Under the pieces are notes generated by a model. It was given only the letters and a program-made list of their open reading frames with translations, was not told the DNA's origin and searched no databases. The translations under genes were made by a program, and so were the position numbers. From CAZTVF01 sp964616985 (GTDB lineage: Bacteria; Planctomycetota; Phycisphaerae; SM23-33), in NCBI GenBank assembly GCA_964616985.1, contig CAZTVF010000007.1, positions 8,975-72,974 on the forward strand: DNA of 64,000 nucleotides, written 5' to 3'. Numbering within the stretch: the first letter of the stretch is position 1; each line of letters opens with the position of its first letter. Below, in pieces: positions 55,630-63,406 of the stretch.

Positions 55630-56412
55630 ATGAGCATCGGCGCAATCGTTCGTGAGCGGCGAGAAGAGATGGGCCTGACGCAGGACCAGGTCGCGGCGAT
55701 GGTGGGCATTTCAAAGCCATACCTGTCGAACATCGAGACGGGCAAGGCCAAGAACCCCCCGACGGATGGCATCCTGCGGTCGCTGGAGCGGGTGCTGAAG
55801 TTCGAGTCCGACCAGTTGATCTACCTCGCCCACCAGGCCCGCACGCCCATGGACATCCGCGAGTTGCATGAACTGCGCGCGGCCGAGCTGGAAAAGCTCC
55901 GCGGCGTGGTAAGCACCCTGATGTCCCGCATGGGCGAGACGGACGTGTCCGACCTCCAGCTCGACGACATCGCGCTGGGCAAGAACAGCAATATCCGCAG
56001 CCTGTCGGCCGGCGTGGCCATTCCGGTCATCAATAAGGTGGCGGCGGGTTATCCCAGCCACTTCACGGACCTGGATTACCCCCCCAGCATCGCCGATGAG
56101 TACGTCCGCTGCCCCGACGTGCACGACCCGCAGGCCTTCGCCGCACACGTGGCAGGCGATTCCATGGAGCCGGTCTATCACGAGAACGACATCGTGGTCT
56201 TCTCGCCCAACACACCGGTGCGCGGCGGCGACGACTGCTTCGTCCGCTTCGACGCCGATGCCGGAACCACCTTCAAGAGATTCTACCAGGACAGCCCCAG
56301 CACCATCCGCCTGCAGCCCCTCAACAGCAAGTATCCGGCCGAGTCCTATGATGCAGCCAAGATCAACGGCCTGTACCCGGCGGTCTTCCGCATCGAGAAG
56401 CTGCGGCGGTAA
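55630..56412 (+). CDS. XRE-family regulator with S24 (LexA/CI-like) peptidase domain
   Basis: A 260-residue repressor-like protein. Residues 1-55 form the helix-turn-helix (RREEMGLTQDQVAAMVGISK and PYLSNIETG), residues 60-130 a linker, and residues about 135-230 the S24 domain. The catalytic Ser is in HVAGDSMEP and the Lys candidate in GTTFKRFY; an Ala-Gly pair in KVAAGYPSHF sits where LexA-like proteins cleave themselves. It may be a damage- or stress-responsive repressor that autocleaves. It is not fused to a known phage module and no prophage genes were seen. GAAGAG precedes the ATG. Confidence 0.88.
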   Translation: MSIGAIVRERREEMGLTQDQVAAMVGISKPYLSNIETGKAKNPPTDGILRSLERVLKFESDQLIYLAHQARTPMDIRELHELRAAELEKLRGVVSTLMSRMGETDVSDLQLDDIALGKNSNIRSLSAGVAIPVINKVAAGYPSHFTDLDYPPSIADEYVRCPDVHDPQAFAAHVAGDSMEPVYHENDIVVFSPNTPVRGGDDCFVRFDADAGTTFKRFYQDSPSTIRLQPLNSKYPAESYDAAKINGLYPAVFRIEKLRR

Positions 56413-56414
56413 AA

Positions 56415-56690
56415 CTATTCGACCTGTGCGATCGAGTTGAACGTGCCGTAGGGGTTCATCGCCCAAGTGTTTGTGTCGGGGTCGACGATCCACTGGCCGT
56501 CGACGACGAACTTGTACTCGTAGCTCCCCGGCGGAAGCGACATGCTCACCGCGTAGCCGCCATTCTTCTGCTTCACCATCTTCACGATCTGCCAGTCATT
56601 GAAATTCCCCGCCAGGCCGATGCTCTTGGCCGCGATGGCAGGCTTGAAGGAAAATCGGACGGTTCCTTTTTTTGTTCCGGCTGCGTACAT
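56415..56690 (-). CDS. Stand-alone CBM48/AMPK-type glycogen-binding domain protein
   Basis: A 91-residue protein consisting of one starch/glycogen-binding domain: VRFSFKPAIAAKSIGLAGNF then NDWQIVKM, and YEYKFVVDGQWIVDPDT (the Trp/Lys/Asp sugar-contact motif). The ATG at 56690 has an AAGGAAA site; 13 codons upstream in the frame are discarded as they include it. Stand-alone CBM48 proteins of this size occur in several bacteria and may recruit a separate enzyme to alpha-glucan. It is convergent with the XRE gene, and 132 nt separate it from the divergent SDR. Confidence 0.85.
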   Translation of the reverse strand: MYAAGTKKGTVRFSFKPAIAAKSIGLAGNFNDWQIVKMVKQKNGGYAVSMSLPPGSYEYKFVVDGQWIVDPDTNTWAMNPYGTFNSIAQVE

Positions 56691-56822
56691 GGTGTTTCCT
56701 TTTCGTCCATGAAGGTCTTTGGCGCCCATCGCGCGTGCCTATATTATACACGGGCTGATTCGGCTCGCCAGTTTTCGCGGGTCGATATGCTGCATCATTG
56801 TCCGCTCACAAAGGAGCCCCCT

Positions 56823-57584
56823 GTGAAGATCGATCTCTCCGGCAAGCTGGCCCTCGTCACCGGCGGCGCGGGCGAACTGGGGCGGGCCATCACCCGCACG
56901 CTCGCCGCCTGCGGCGCCGACGTCGTCATCTGCTACAACAGCTCCCGCGACAAGGCCCACGCCCTGCGCGAGGAGATCGCCCGCACCGGTATCCGCGCGA
57001 TGGCCGTGGGGGCCGACGTCACGCAGAAGGCTTCCATCGAGGCCATGCGCAGCGCCGTCGCCAGGGAACTGGGCGAGGTGAACATCCTGGTCAATAACGC
57101 CGTCATCCAATACAAGTGGAAAGGCGTGCTGGAGCAGGCGGCCGAGGATTACGAAAGCCAGTTCCGCTCGTGCGTGCTGCAGAACGTGCTGATGGCCCAG
57201 GCGTTCGTCCCCGCGATGATCCAGCGCAAGTGGGGCCGCATCATTGGCATCAACACCGAGTGCGCGATGCAGGCGTTCCCCGGGCAGTCGGCGTACGTCG
57301 CGGGCAAACGGGGCATGGACGGGGTGCTGCGCGTGCTGGCCAAGGAGATCGGGGCGCACAACATCACGGTGAACCAAGTGGCGCCCGGCTGGATGATCAG
57401 CGACAAGGGCCGCGCTGACCGCAGCGAGAAGCAGCCCGCCTACGACGCCAACGTGCCGCTCCGCCATCGCGGCGAGGACACCGACATCGCCAACGCCGTC
57501 GCTTTCCTGGCCTCCGACCTCGCCCGCTTCATCAGCGGCGTCTACCTGCCCGTCTGCGGCGGCAACGTCATGCCCTGCATCTGA
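56823..57584 (+). CDS. Short-chain dehydrogenase/reductase
   Basis: A 253-residue NAD(P)-dependent Rossmann enzyme. Cofactor motif ALVTGGAGELGRAI (near residue 10) and NILVNNAV are intact, and the YVAGKRG segment supplies the catalytic Tyr and Lys. The usual Ser 13 residues before Tyr is Thr (GINTECAM), an acceptable but uncommon substitution. The C-terminus DLARFISGVYLPVCGGNVM is typical. GTG 56823 has AAAGGAG upstream; the 114-nt frame extension is not coding. The substrate is unknown; FabG-like 3-oxoacyl reduction is the default, but sugar or polyol oxidation is as likely. Confidence 0.88.
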   Translation: MKIDLSGKLALVTGGAGELGRAITRTLAACGADVVICYNSSRDKAHALREEIARTGIRAMAVGADVTQKASIEAMRSAVARELGEVNILVNNAVIQYKWKGVLEQAAEDYESQFRSCVLQNVLMAQAFVPAMIQRKWGRIIGINTECAMQAFPGQSAYVAGKRGMDGVLRVLAKEIGAHNITVNQVAPGWMISDKGRADRSEKQPAYDANVPLRHRGEDTDIANAVAFLASDLARFISGVYLPVCGGNVMPCI

Positions 57585-57595
57585 TCCTTAACGCG

Positions 57596-58930
57596 CTACT
57601 TGGCGGGCTTGCACTCGCTGCATGGCTGGTAGTCCTTGCGGGCCTCCTGCAGTTTGAGGCACATCGGCTGGGCCTTGAGATTCGGGCAGGAGTGGCGGTG
57701 GTAGCCCTTGGAGCCCGAGACGACGTACACGTCCACATCGTTGAAGATGACCTTCATCGACTCCTCGTGATCCTTCATGACGCCGGCCTTGTTGGCCGTC
57801 CACCACGTCTTCCAGGCGGCGGGGTCGGGGCCGAGGTCCTGCCCGGTGATCTGTTGCAGGGCCGTCACGAACTGAGGCGCCTTGGGAGACTTGGCCCACG
57901 CCGCCAGCAACTCATCGACCCCCTCGGGATCGCGGTCCATGCCCATCACCTCGACCGCGCGAAGCGCCTGCGGACTCGCACTGCCCCGAATCAGCAGCGT
58001 CATTTCCTTCGTCAGGTCGCCGCCGTCCATCCGCCACAGCATTGCCACCGTGTCCGTCAGCATCGACATCGGCAGATCGGGGTTCTTCACAATGCACGTG
58101 ACAGCGGCAGTCAGCCGCCGGGCCACCATGTAGTTCTGGTCCGACCGCTCGTTGCCAACGACCGAGGTGAGCGCCTCTTCGTAGTTCTTGTTGTAGATGT
58201 GCCTGCTGCTGTTGCTGGGCATTCCGCCCTTGGCCTGGATGGTCAGGTCATGCAGGATAACGTCCCAGAACAGTTCGGCGTCCATCATCTTCAGAGGGCT
58301 GTGCACGACCGGGGTGTTGCCAGCGTCGCTGTCGTACAACATGTCGAAGAAGGCGTACGCCTTTTTGCCAGGGGTCACCATCACGATCCGGGCCACGCCG
58401 ACTTGCGCATTGTGGTCGGTGCGGGACTCAATCCACGACGTGCCGGTGTCGTAGTAGCTCCACCGCGTGCGGCTGTCCTGCGTGAGGAACTGGGGGAAGA
58501 CCTTGGCGACCTCGTTGTCGACGCTGGCGTTCTCGCCCAGGACGAAATCCATCGCGGGCTTGTACAGCTCGCGCTGCGAGTGCCTTCGTCCGGCCTTGAC
58601 GTAGGTGCACCGGCCGTTGGCGTCGTAGGCGAAGACCATCCGCAGATCGGCGTTGCCGAGCTTGTCGTACAGGGTGATTTGCGAGTGCGGGGCATCGAAT
58701 CGCTCCCAGCGATCCTTCGGCGCGTAGCCCGTGCCGCCCATGCGTTTGACGATGAACTCCTGCGTCTGGCCGAGCAACCCCTTGCCGACCGGCCCCTTGG
58801 CGGCTGCGTAGAGTAGAACCGGCTGGGAGGTAGAGGATCCTTCGCGGCGCGGCGGGTCCTCGCCGAGCGTGACCGCTGCAAACACGGCCGCGACGGCGGT
58901 CGCCAGAAGTAGACTAAGCGGAGTTCTCAT
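57596..58930 (-). CDS. Secreted hypothetical with C-terminal Cys/His zinc-like module
   Basis: A 444-residue protein with a signal peptide (MRTPLSLLLATAVAAVFAAVTLG). The mid-region is helical with no known family (MLYDSDAGNTPVVHSPLKMM, ELFWDVILHDLTIQ). The last 45 residues, VYVVSGSKGYHRHSC...EARKDYQPCSECKP, match a small Cys/His motif (H-x2-C ... C-x2-C) seen at the end of many secreted nucleases and other extracytoplasmic proteins. The ATG at 58930 begins the signal peptide. It is convergent with the SDR gene, 11 nt apart. No enzyme assignment is made. Confidence 0.72.
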   Translation of the reverse strand: MRTPLSLLLATAVAAVFAAVTLGEDPPRREGSSTSQPVLLYAAAKGPVGKGLLGQTQEFIVKRMGGTGYAPKDRWERFDAPHSQITLYDKLGNADLRMVFAYDANGRCTYVKAGRRHSQRELYKPAMDFVLGENASVDNEVAKVFPQFLTQDSRTRWSYYDTGTSWIESRTDHNAQVGVARIVMVTPGKKAYAFFDMLYDSDAGNTPVVHSPLKMMDAELFWDVILHDLTIQAKGGMPSNSSRHIYNKNYEEALTSVVGNERSDQNYMVARRLTAAVTCIVKNPDLPMSMLTDTVAMLWRMDGGDLTKEMTLLIRGSASPQALRAVEVMGMDRDPEGVDELLAAWAKSPKAPQFVTALQQITGQDLGPDPAAWKTWWTANKAGVMKDHEESMKVIFNDVDVYVVSGSKGYHRHSCPNLKAQPMCLKLQEARKDYQPCSECKPAK

Positions 58931-59185
58931 GTCGCACCCTTTCGTGAAGCGTTCCGGCCTGAAGGCACGGCCCCTGCCACCACTCATAGTGGTTACGTAT
59001 TAGACGCCGGATTATTGCGGAAGTTTCAGGATTATATGATGGAACCTCGCCCACAAGCGCAAGTTCCGCACCGGTTGGCCATGGCGACAGGGCAACGGCG
59101 AAGAAACGGCCTCGCATTCACCTTTGGACTTGCCCGCGATGCCGGGGGCAGGTACCATGTCATCCACAACTTCCGGCCAAGGTCA

Positions 59186-59716
59186 ATGAAGAAACTTCTC
59201 ACTGCCAAACAAGTCGAGGAAGCCCTGGACCGGCTCTATGAGTCGGTCGCCGCCCAATTGCCCAAAGACACCCCCATCGCGGTGGTGGGCGTTCGTACCC
59301 GCGGCGAGACGCTGGCGGCGCGGATCGTGCAGCGGCTGCGGAGCGAGTTCAAGGGTCTGGCCATCAACCACGGCGTGCTCGACATTACCTTCTACCGCGA
59401 CGACCTGTCGCGCCGCGACGGCGCGCCTCTCGTCCGTGCCACCGAAATCGACTTCCGCCTCGACGATGCCTGGGTGCTGCTGGTCGACGACGTCCTCTAC
59501 ACCGGCCGCAGCGTCCGCGCGGCCCTGGACGCACTGCACGACTTCGGCCGCCCCAAGGCCGTGCGGCTGGCCGTGCTGATCGACCGCGGCGGAAGAGAAC
59601 TGCCCATCGCCGCCGACTTCGTCGGGCGGCGCGTCAACGTCCCCTGTGACAAACGCGTACAAGTCCTACTGAAAGAGAATGATGGCGAAGAAGGTGTCAC
59701 CCTCATCGAAAGCTGA
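59186..59716 (+). CDS. pyrR: PyrR: pyrimidine operon regulator / uracil phosphoribosyltransferase
   Basis: A 176-residue phosphoribosyltransferase-fold protein. It starts LTAKQVEEALDRLYESV, has the PIAVVGVRTRGETLA segment and the PRPP loop VLLVDDVLYTGRSVRAALDA, and the C-terminal VNVPCDKRVQVLLKE. PyrR binds pyr mRNA or makes UMP from uracil. No consensus PyrR RNA-binding loop was seen upstream, so here it may act only as an enzyme. ATG 59186 gives the family N-terminus; upstream frame is not coding. It overlaps pyrB by 38 nt. Confidence 0.93.
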   Translation: MKKLLTAKQVEEALDRLYESVAAQLPKDTPIAVVGVRTRGETLAARIVQRLRSEFKGLAINHGVLDITFYRDDLSRRDGAPLVRATEIDFRLDDAWVLLVDDVLYTGRSVRAALDALHDFGRPKAVRLAVLIDRGGRELPIAADFVGRRVNVPCDKRVQVLLKENDGEEGVTLIES

Positions 59717-60671
59717 CGCACCGGTGGACAAGCTTCGCGGCCCGGAGTTCATCTGGACGCGGAAGGACCTGCTGGGCCTGGATGAGCTCTCACCCGAGGA
59801 GATCGTGCACATCCTCGACACGGCCGAGAGCTTCAAGGAAGTCTCCACGCGATCGATCAAGAAAGTGCCCGCCTTGCGAGGCAAGGTGGTGGCGCTGATG
59901 TTTTTTGAGGCCAGCACCCGCACGCGGATGAGCTTCGAGCTGGCCGCCAGCCGCCTGTCGGCCGACAACCTGGCCTTCAGCGCCTCGGGCTCGTCGGTGT
60001 CCAAGGGCGAGACGACGCTGGACACGATCCGCAACGTCGAGGCCATGGGCGTGGACATCTTCGTCGTGCGTCACGGCCAGTCGGGCGCGCCGCACATGCT
60101 GGCCCGCAAGGTGCAGGCGTCCATCGTGAACGCCGGCGACGGCCAGCACGAGCACCCCACGCAGGCGCTGCTGGACATCTTCACGATCCGCCAGCGCCTC
60201 CGCCGCGTGGGCGGGCTCAAGGTGGCCATCGTGGGCGACATCGCCCACAGCCGCGTCGCCCGCAGCAACATCCTGGGCCTGCGCAAGCTGGGCGCCGAGG
60301 TGGTCGTCGTCGGCCCCCCCACCCTGGTGCCCTCGGCCATCCGGAACATGGGCTGCGAGATCAGCCACTCGCTGGACGACGTGCTGGACAAGGTGGACGT
60401 GATCAACATGCTCCGCATCCAGTTCGAGCGACTCGGCGGGAACCTGTTCCCCTCGATCCGCGAGTACAGCCGCCTGTACGGCATGAACCCCGAGCGTCTC
60501 CGCCGCTGCAAGCCCAACGTCCTGATCATGCACCCCGGGCCCATCAACCGCGGCCTGGAGATCACCTCCGAGGTCGCCGACGGGCCCAACAGCTGCATCC
60601 TCCAGCAGGTCACCAACGGCCTCGCCATCCGCATGGCCGTCCTCTACCTCGTCAGCCAGGGAAGCAGATGA
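59679..60671 (+). CDS. pyrB: Aspartate carbamoyltransferase catalytic subunit
   Basis: A 330-residue enzyme that joins carbamoyl phosphate and aspartate in UMP synthesis. Carbamoyl-phosphate site FFEASTRTRMSFELAA, the catalytic HPTQALLDIFT, VAIVGDIAHSRVARSN and MHPGPINRGLEI are all intact. A 20-residue N-terminal extension precedes the conserved part. The start (ATG 59679 or 59682) lies within the end of pyrR. It ends ATGA-overlapped with pyrC. No pyrI is nearby, so the enzyme is probably a trimer or DHOase complex. Confidence 0.96.
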   Translation: MMAKKVSPSSKADAPVDKLRGPEFIWTRKDLLGLDELSPEEIVHILDTAESFKEVSTRSIKKVPALRGKVVALMFFEASTRTRMSFELAASRLSADNLAFSASGSSVSKGETTLDTIRNVEAMGVDIFVVRHGQSGAPHMLARKVQASIVNAGDGQHEHPTQALLDIFTIRQRLRRVGGLKVAIVGDIAHSRVARSNILGLRKLGAEVVVVGPPTLVPSAIRNMGCEISHSLDDVLDKVDVINMLRIQFERLGGNLFPSIREYSRLYGMNPERLRRCKPNVLIMHPGPINRGLEITSEVADGPNSCILQQVTNGLAIRMAVLYLVSQGSR

Positions 60672-61945
60672 ACGACATCCTGATCAAAAACGGCCGCGTG
60701 ATCGATCCTTCGTCGGGCTTCGACGAGGTGGCGGATGTGGCGATTGCCAAGGGCAAGGTCGTCAAGATCGGCAAGATCAACTCACAGGCCAAGACGGTCA
60801 TCGACGCCAAGGGCAAGATCGTCGCGCCGGGGCTGATCGATGTGCACGTGCACTGCCGCGAGCCCGGCCACGAGGAAGAGGAAACGATCGCCTCGGCGGC
60901 GGCGGCGGCCGTCGCGGGCGGCTTCACGGCCATCTGCGCGATGCCGAACACGCACCCGGCCGCCGATGACGACACGCGGATCCAGTACGTCCTCCAGCGG
61001 GCGTGCGAGGCCAACCTCGCCCGCGTGCTGCCGGCAGGCTGCATCACCAAGGGCCGCGACGGCAAGGAATTGGCCGAGATGGGCCTGATGGTGCAGGCGG
61101 GCGTGGTGGCCTTCACCGACGACGGCGAAGGCGTCGCCTCGTCGGCCGTCATGCAGCGGGCGCTGCAGTACGCGGGCATGCTCGACGTGCCGCTGATGCA
61201 GCACTGCCAGGACGGCGACCTGATGACGGGCTCGATGAACAGCGGCGCCGTCGCAGTGCGCCTGGGGCTGGGAGGCATCGCGCCGGCCGGCGAACAGATC
61301 ATGCTGCGGCGCGACCTGGAACTGGTCGAGCGCACCAAGGCCCGCTACCACATGCAGCACGTCTCCAGCGCCGGCTCGGTGGAACTCATCCGCCAGGCCA
61401 AGGCCAAGGGCCTGCCCGTGACGGCCGAGGCCACGCCCCACCACCTGCTGCTGACCGAGGCGGCGTGCATGACGTACGACCCCAACTACAAGATGAACCC
61501 GCCCCTCCGCGGACCCGACGACGTCGAGGCCCTGCGCCGCGGCGTGGCCGACGGCACGATCGACTGCCTCGCCACCGACCACGCGCCGCACGCGGAGGAA
61601 GAGAAAGAGCTGGAATTCGCCCTGGCCCCCTTCGGCATCATCGGCCTGGAGTGCGCGGTGGGCCTGTACGCCAAGGCCCTCATCGATAGCGGCGTGATGG
61701 ATTGGCCGGCGCTGATCGCCCGCATGTCTACCGGGCCCGCGGCCGTCGTCGATCACCACCTGGGCCTGGGCAAACTGCAGGTCGGGGGCGTGGCCGACAT
61801 CACGATCATCGACCCCGACGCCGACTGGACGGTCGATCTGGCCTCCTTCGTCTCTCGCAGCCACAACTGCCCCTACCAGGGCTGGAAACTCAAGGCCAGG
61901 CCGACGTGCACGATCGTCGGCGGCGCGGTGAAGTTCAGCCTGTAA
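60668..61945 (+). CDS. pyrC: Dihydroorotase
   Basis: A 425-residue zinc amidohydrolase (type I) that cyclises carbamoyl aspartate. Metal ligands appear in LIDVHVHCREPG, and the MPNTHPAADD segment, HHLLLTEAA and the catalytic Asp in ATDHAPHAEEEKE are present. The fold continues to KARPTCTIVGGAVKF. The ATG overlaps the pyrB stop by 4 nt, so the pair is translationally coupled. Type I DHOase often forms an active complex with PyrB, which fits the gene order. Confidence 0.96.
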   Translation: MNDILIKNGRVIDPSSGFDEVADVAIAKGKVVKIGKINSQAKTVIDAKGKIVAPGLIDVHVHCREPGHEEEETIASAAAAAVAGGFTAICAMPNTHPAADDDTRIQYVLQRACEANLARVLPAGCITKGRDGKELAEMGLMVQAGVVAFTDDGEGVASSAVMQRALQYAGMLDVPLMQHCQDGDLMTGSMNSGAVAVRLGLGGIAPAGEQIMLRRDLELVERTKARYHMQHVSSAGSVELIRQAKAKGLPVTAEATPHHLLLTEAACMTYDPNYKMNPPLRGPDDVEALRRGVADGTIDCLATDHAPHAEEEKELEFALAPFGIIGLECAVGLYAKALIDSGVMDWPALIARMSTGPAAVVDHHLGLGKLQVGGVADITIIDPDADWTVDLASFVSRSHNCPYQGWKLKARPTCTIVGGAVKFSL

Positions 61946-62007
61946 ATCACATCGATGTCTCGCGGCGGCCTGCGAAGGCACCGCATGAACGCATGGGAGG
62001 ACGGACC

Positions 62008-62334
62008 ATGATGCGTGAAGCGGAACGTCGCCGTCACAAGCGGCACGACCTCGCCTGCCCGACGACTCTGGTCGTTGAGGGCGGCAAGCTGATGAAGGCC
62101 AAGACGATCAACATCTCCGACGGCGGGGCCTACATCGCCCTGCACACGGAGGAAATGCCCCGGTGCGAGGCGAAAGTCGCCGTCCGCCTCTCGCTGCCGC
62201 GGAAGACAGCCAACAGCTTCATGTTCGAGGACATCGCCGCCGCGGCCCGCATCATCCGCAGCGAAGACAAGGGCCGATCCGCCGCCCTCGCCATCGAGTT
62301 CGACTCGCCCATGAAGCTCGACATCGAGGTGTAG
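62008..62334 (+). CDS. PilZ-domain protein
   Basis: A 108-residue single-domain c-di-GMP receptor. The RxxxR element is RRRHKRHD near residue 8, and the (D/N)xSxxG element is NISDGGAYI near residue 35; both are needed for binding. The rest is the small beta-barrel ending SAALAIEFDSP. GGAGG precedes ATG 62008 at 8 nt. It follows pyrC by 62 nt. Output partner unknown; it may control the surface or motility. Confidence 0.9.
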   Translation: MMREAERRRHKRHDLACPTTLVVEGGKLMKAKTINISDGGAYIALHTEEMPRCEAKVAVRLSLPRKTANSFMFEDIAAAARIIRSEDKGRSAALAIEFDSPMKLDIEV

Positions 62335-62355
62335 CCACACCTTGTCGGTTCCACG

Positions 62356-62397
62356 CGGTGCCACCCCCAAACTCGTTTGGGGGTGCGCACTGCCGAC
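62356..62397 (+). repeat. CCCCCAAACTCGTTTGGGGG repeat, copy 3
   Basis: CGGTGCCACCCCCAAACTCG then TTTGGGGGTGCGCACTGCCGACC. The tail differs from the first two copies (GCGCACTGCC against GAGAACAGTC). It could also terminate the PilZ transcript. Confidence 0.8.
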
Positions 62398-62417
62398 CCT
62401 CCCGGACCATCGTCACT

Positions 62418-63113
62418 CTACCGGCCATAGGCTCGAAACCTACTGATCTCAGCCTGCAAGGCTCTTTGAGCCCGTTCCATGTCCACATCGTAAGGGTAGA
62501 TGTTCCGCAGTTCGCCCGCCTTCCGTTCCAGCGTTCGGTACACCATGTGTCGATCCTGATCGGTGACACCCTTGCCCCACAACAATGCCCATCGCACACC
62601 GGCGATGTTGGCCAGGAGCATGCGATACTCACGAACATAGGAATCCGGCCGAGCCCCGACGGGCTGTGTCGTGCATCGCGGCGGCTCCAACTTCGCAATC
62701 ACGTCGAGCTTCTGCTCGGGCGGACCACAGCAGAAACGAGGGTCACCTTCCTTCTGTTGCGAGAATGCAGGCTCATAACCTTCGGCGAACACGATGAGCC
62801 GAGCCTCAGGTGACAGATGCTGAAACCCAAGGGCCGGGCTGAAGATCACGGCATACATGCGAAGCGGGAACTGAAAAGGAACACTGTTCGAATCGGTGGC
62901 AAGAGCGTCAAACGAGTCAATCGATGGATCGACTTGGTTGTCCCAGTACGTCAAGACAACGCAATGGGGTCTTCCCCGGACCTTTGGCCCCGGAACGTCC
63001 GAGTCCTTTGTGATCAACAGCGTGCCTTGCGGCGCTGTGAACGCAGGCCAAGCCGCACAGCCCCCGCAAGCGCTGCAACAAACAAGAGCAACCATCCATG
63101 CCAATCGAAACAT
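62418..63113 (-). CDS. Putative lipoprotein, function unknown
   Basis: A 231-residue protein with a lipoprotein-like signal (MFRLAWMVALVCCSACGGCAAWP; several Cys could be the lipidated one). The mature part (GTLLITKDSDVPGPKVRGRP, LTYWDNQVDPSIDSFDALAT, RLIVFAEGYEP) is not recognised. It includes a Cys pair (RFCCGPPEQ) and a C-terminal helix rich in Arg/Glu. It is convergent with the PilZ gene across a palindrome. Only the signal peptide and intact frame are secure. Confidence 0.65.
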   Translation of the reverse strand: MFRLAWMVALVCCSACGGCAAWPAFTAPQGTLLITKDSDVPGPKVRGRPHCVVLTYWDNQVDPSIDSFDALATDSNSVPFQFPLRMYAVIFSPALGFQHLSPEARLIVFAEGYEPAFSQQKEGDPRFCCGPPEQKLDVIAKLEPPRCTTQPVGARPDSYVREYRMLLANIAGVRWALLWGKGVTDQDRHMVYRTLERKAGELRNIYPYDVDMERAQRALQAEISRFRAYGR

Positions 63114-63340
63114 GAAATCATCTCCCTGACGAACTCACTTATACACGGCCCTCTCATCCACCCGCCAGCGCCGGGTCGATCCTTGACATCGTGGCCGAAA
63201 CGATCTCACCGGTTTCAACGCTCACCATCATGCAGCAGACCGCCGCCAAGCACCGGATGCGTCTTGCTCATTCTGTGTCTCCTGCGAACTCATATCACGT
63301 GCGGAGACGTTTGCGCAGAAAAGCCTGGCGATGCTGGCGC

Positions 63341-63379
63341 ACCAATAACAACACCCCCAAGCAACTCGCTCGGGGGTGT
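63341..63379 (-). terminator. Terminator of purD
   Basis: ACACCCCC pairs with GGGGGTGT around a 13-nt loop. On the minus strand the stem is followed by TGTTGTTATTGG. The 293-bp gap 63114-63406 upstream of the lipoprotein gene holds this hairpin and no convincing gene. Confidence 0.55.
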
Positions 63380-63406
63380 GATGCAGATAAGCCTGGGGAG
63401 CCGGAC

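Noticed and set aside
58931..59185. PyrR-dependent attenuator before pyrR
   Set aside because: No binding-loop consensus and no terminator/antiterminator pair was seen.
63114..63406. 18-codon minus-strand ORF (start near 63270) with an AGGAG site, and a nearby frame fragment reading MMVSVETGEIVSATMS
   Set aside because: The ORF is too short, and the fragment has no start or ribosome site; possibly a gene remnant but not supportable.
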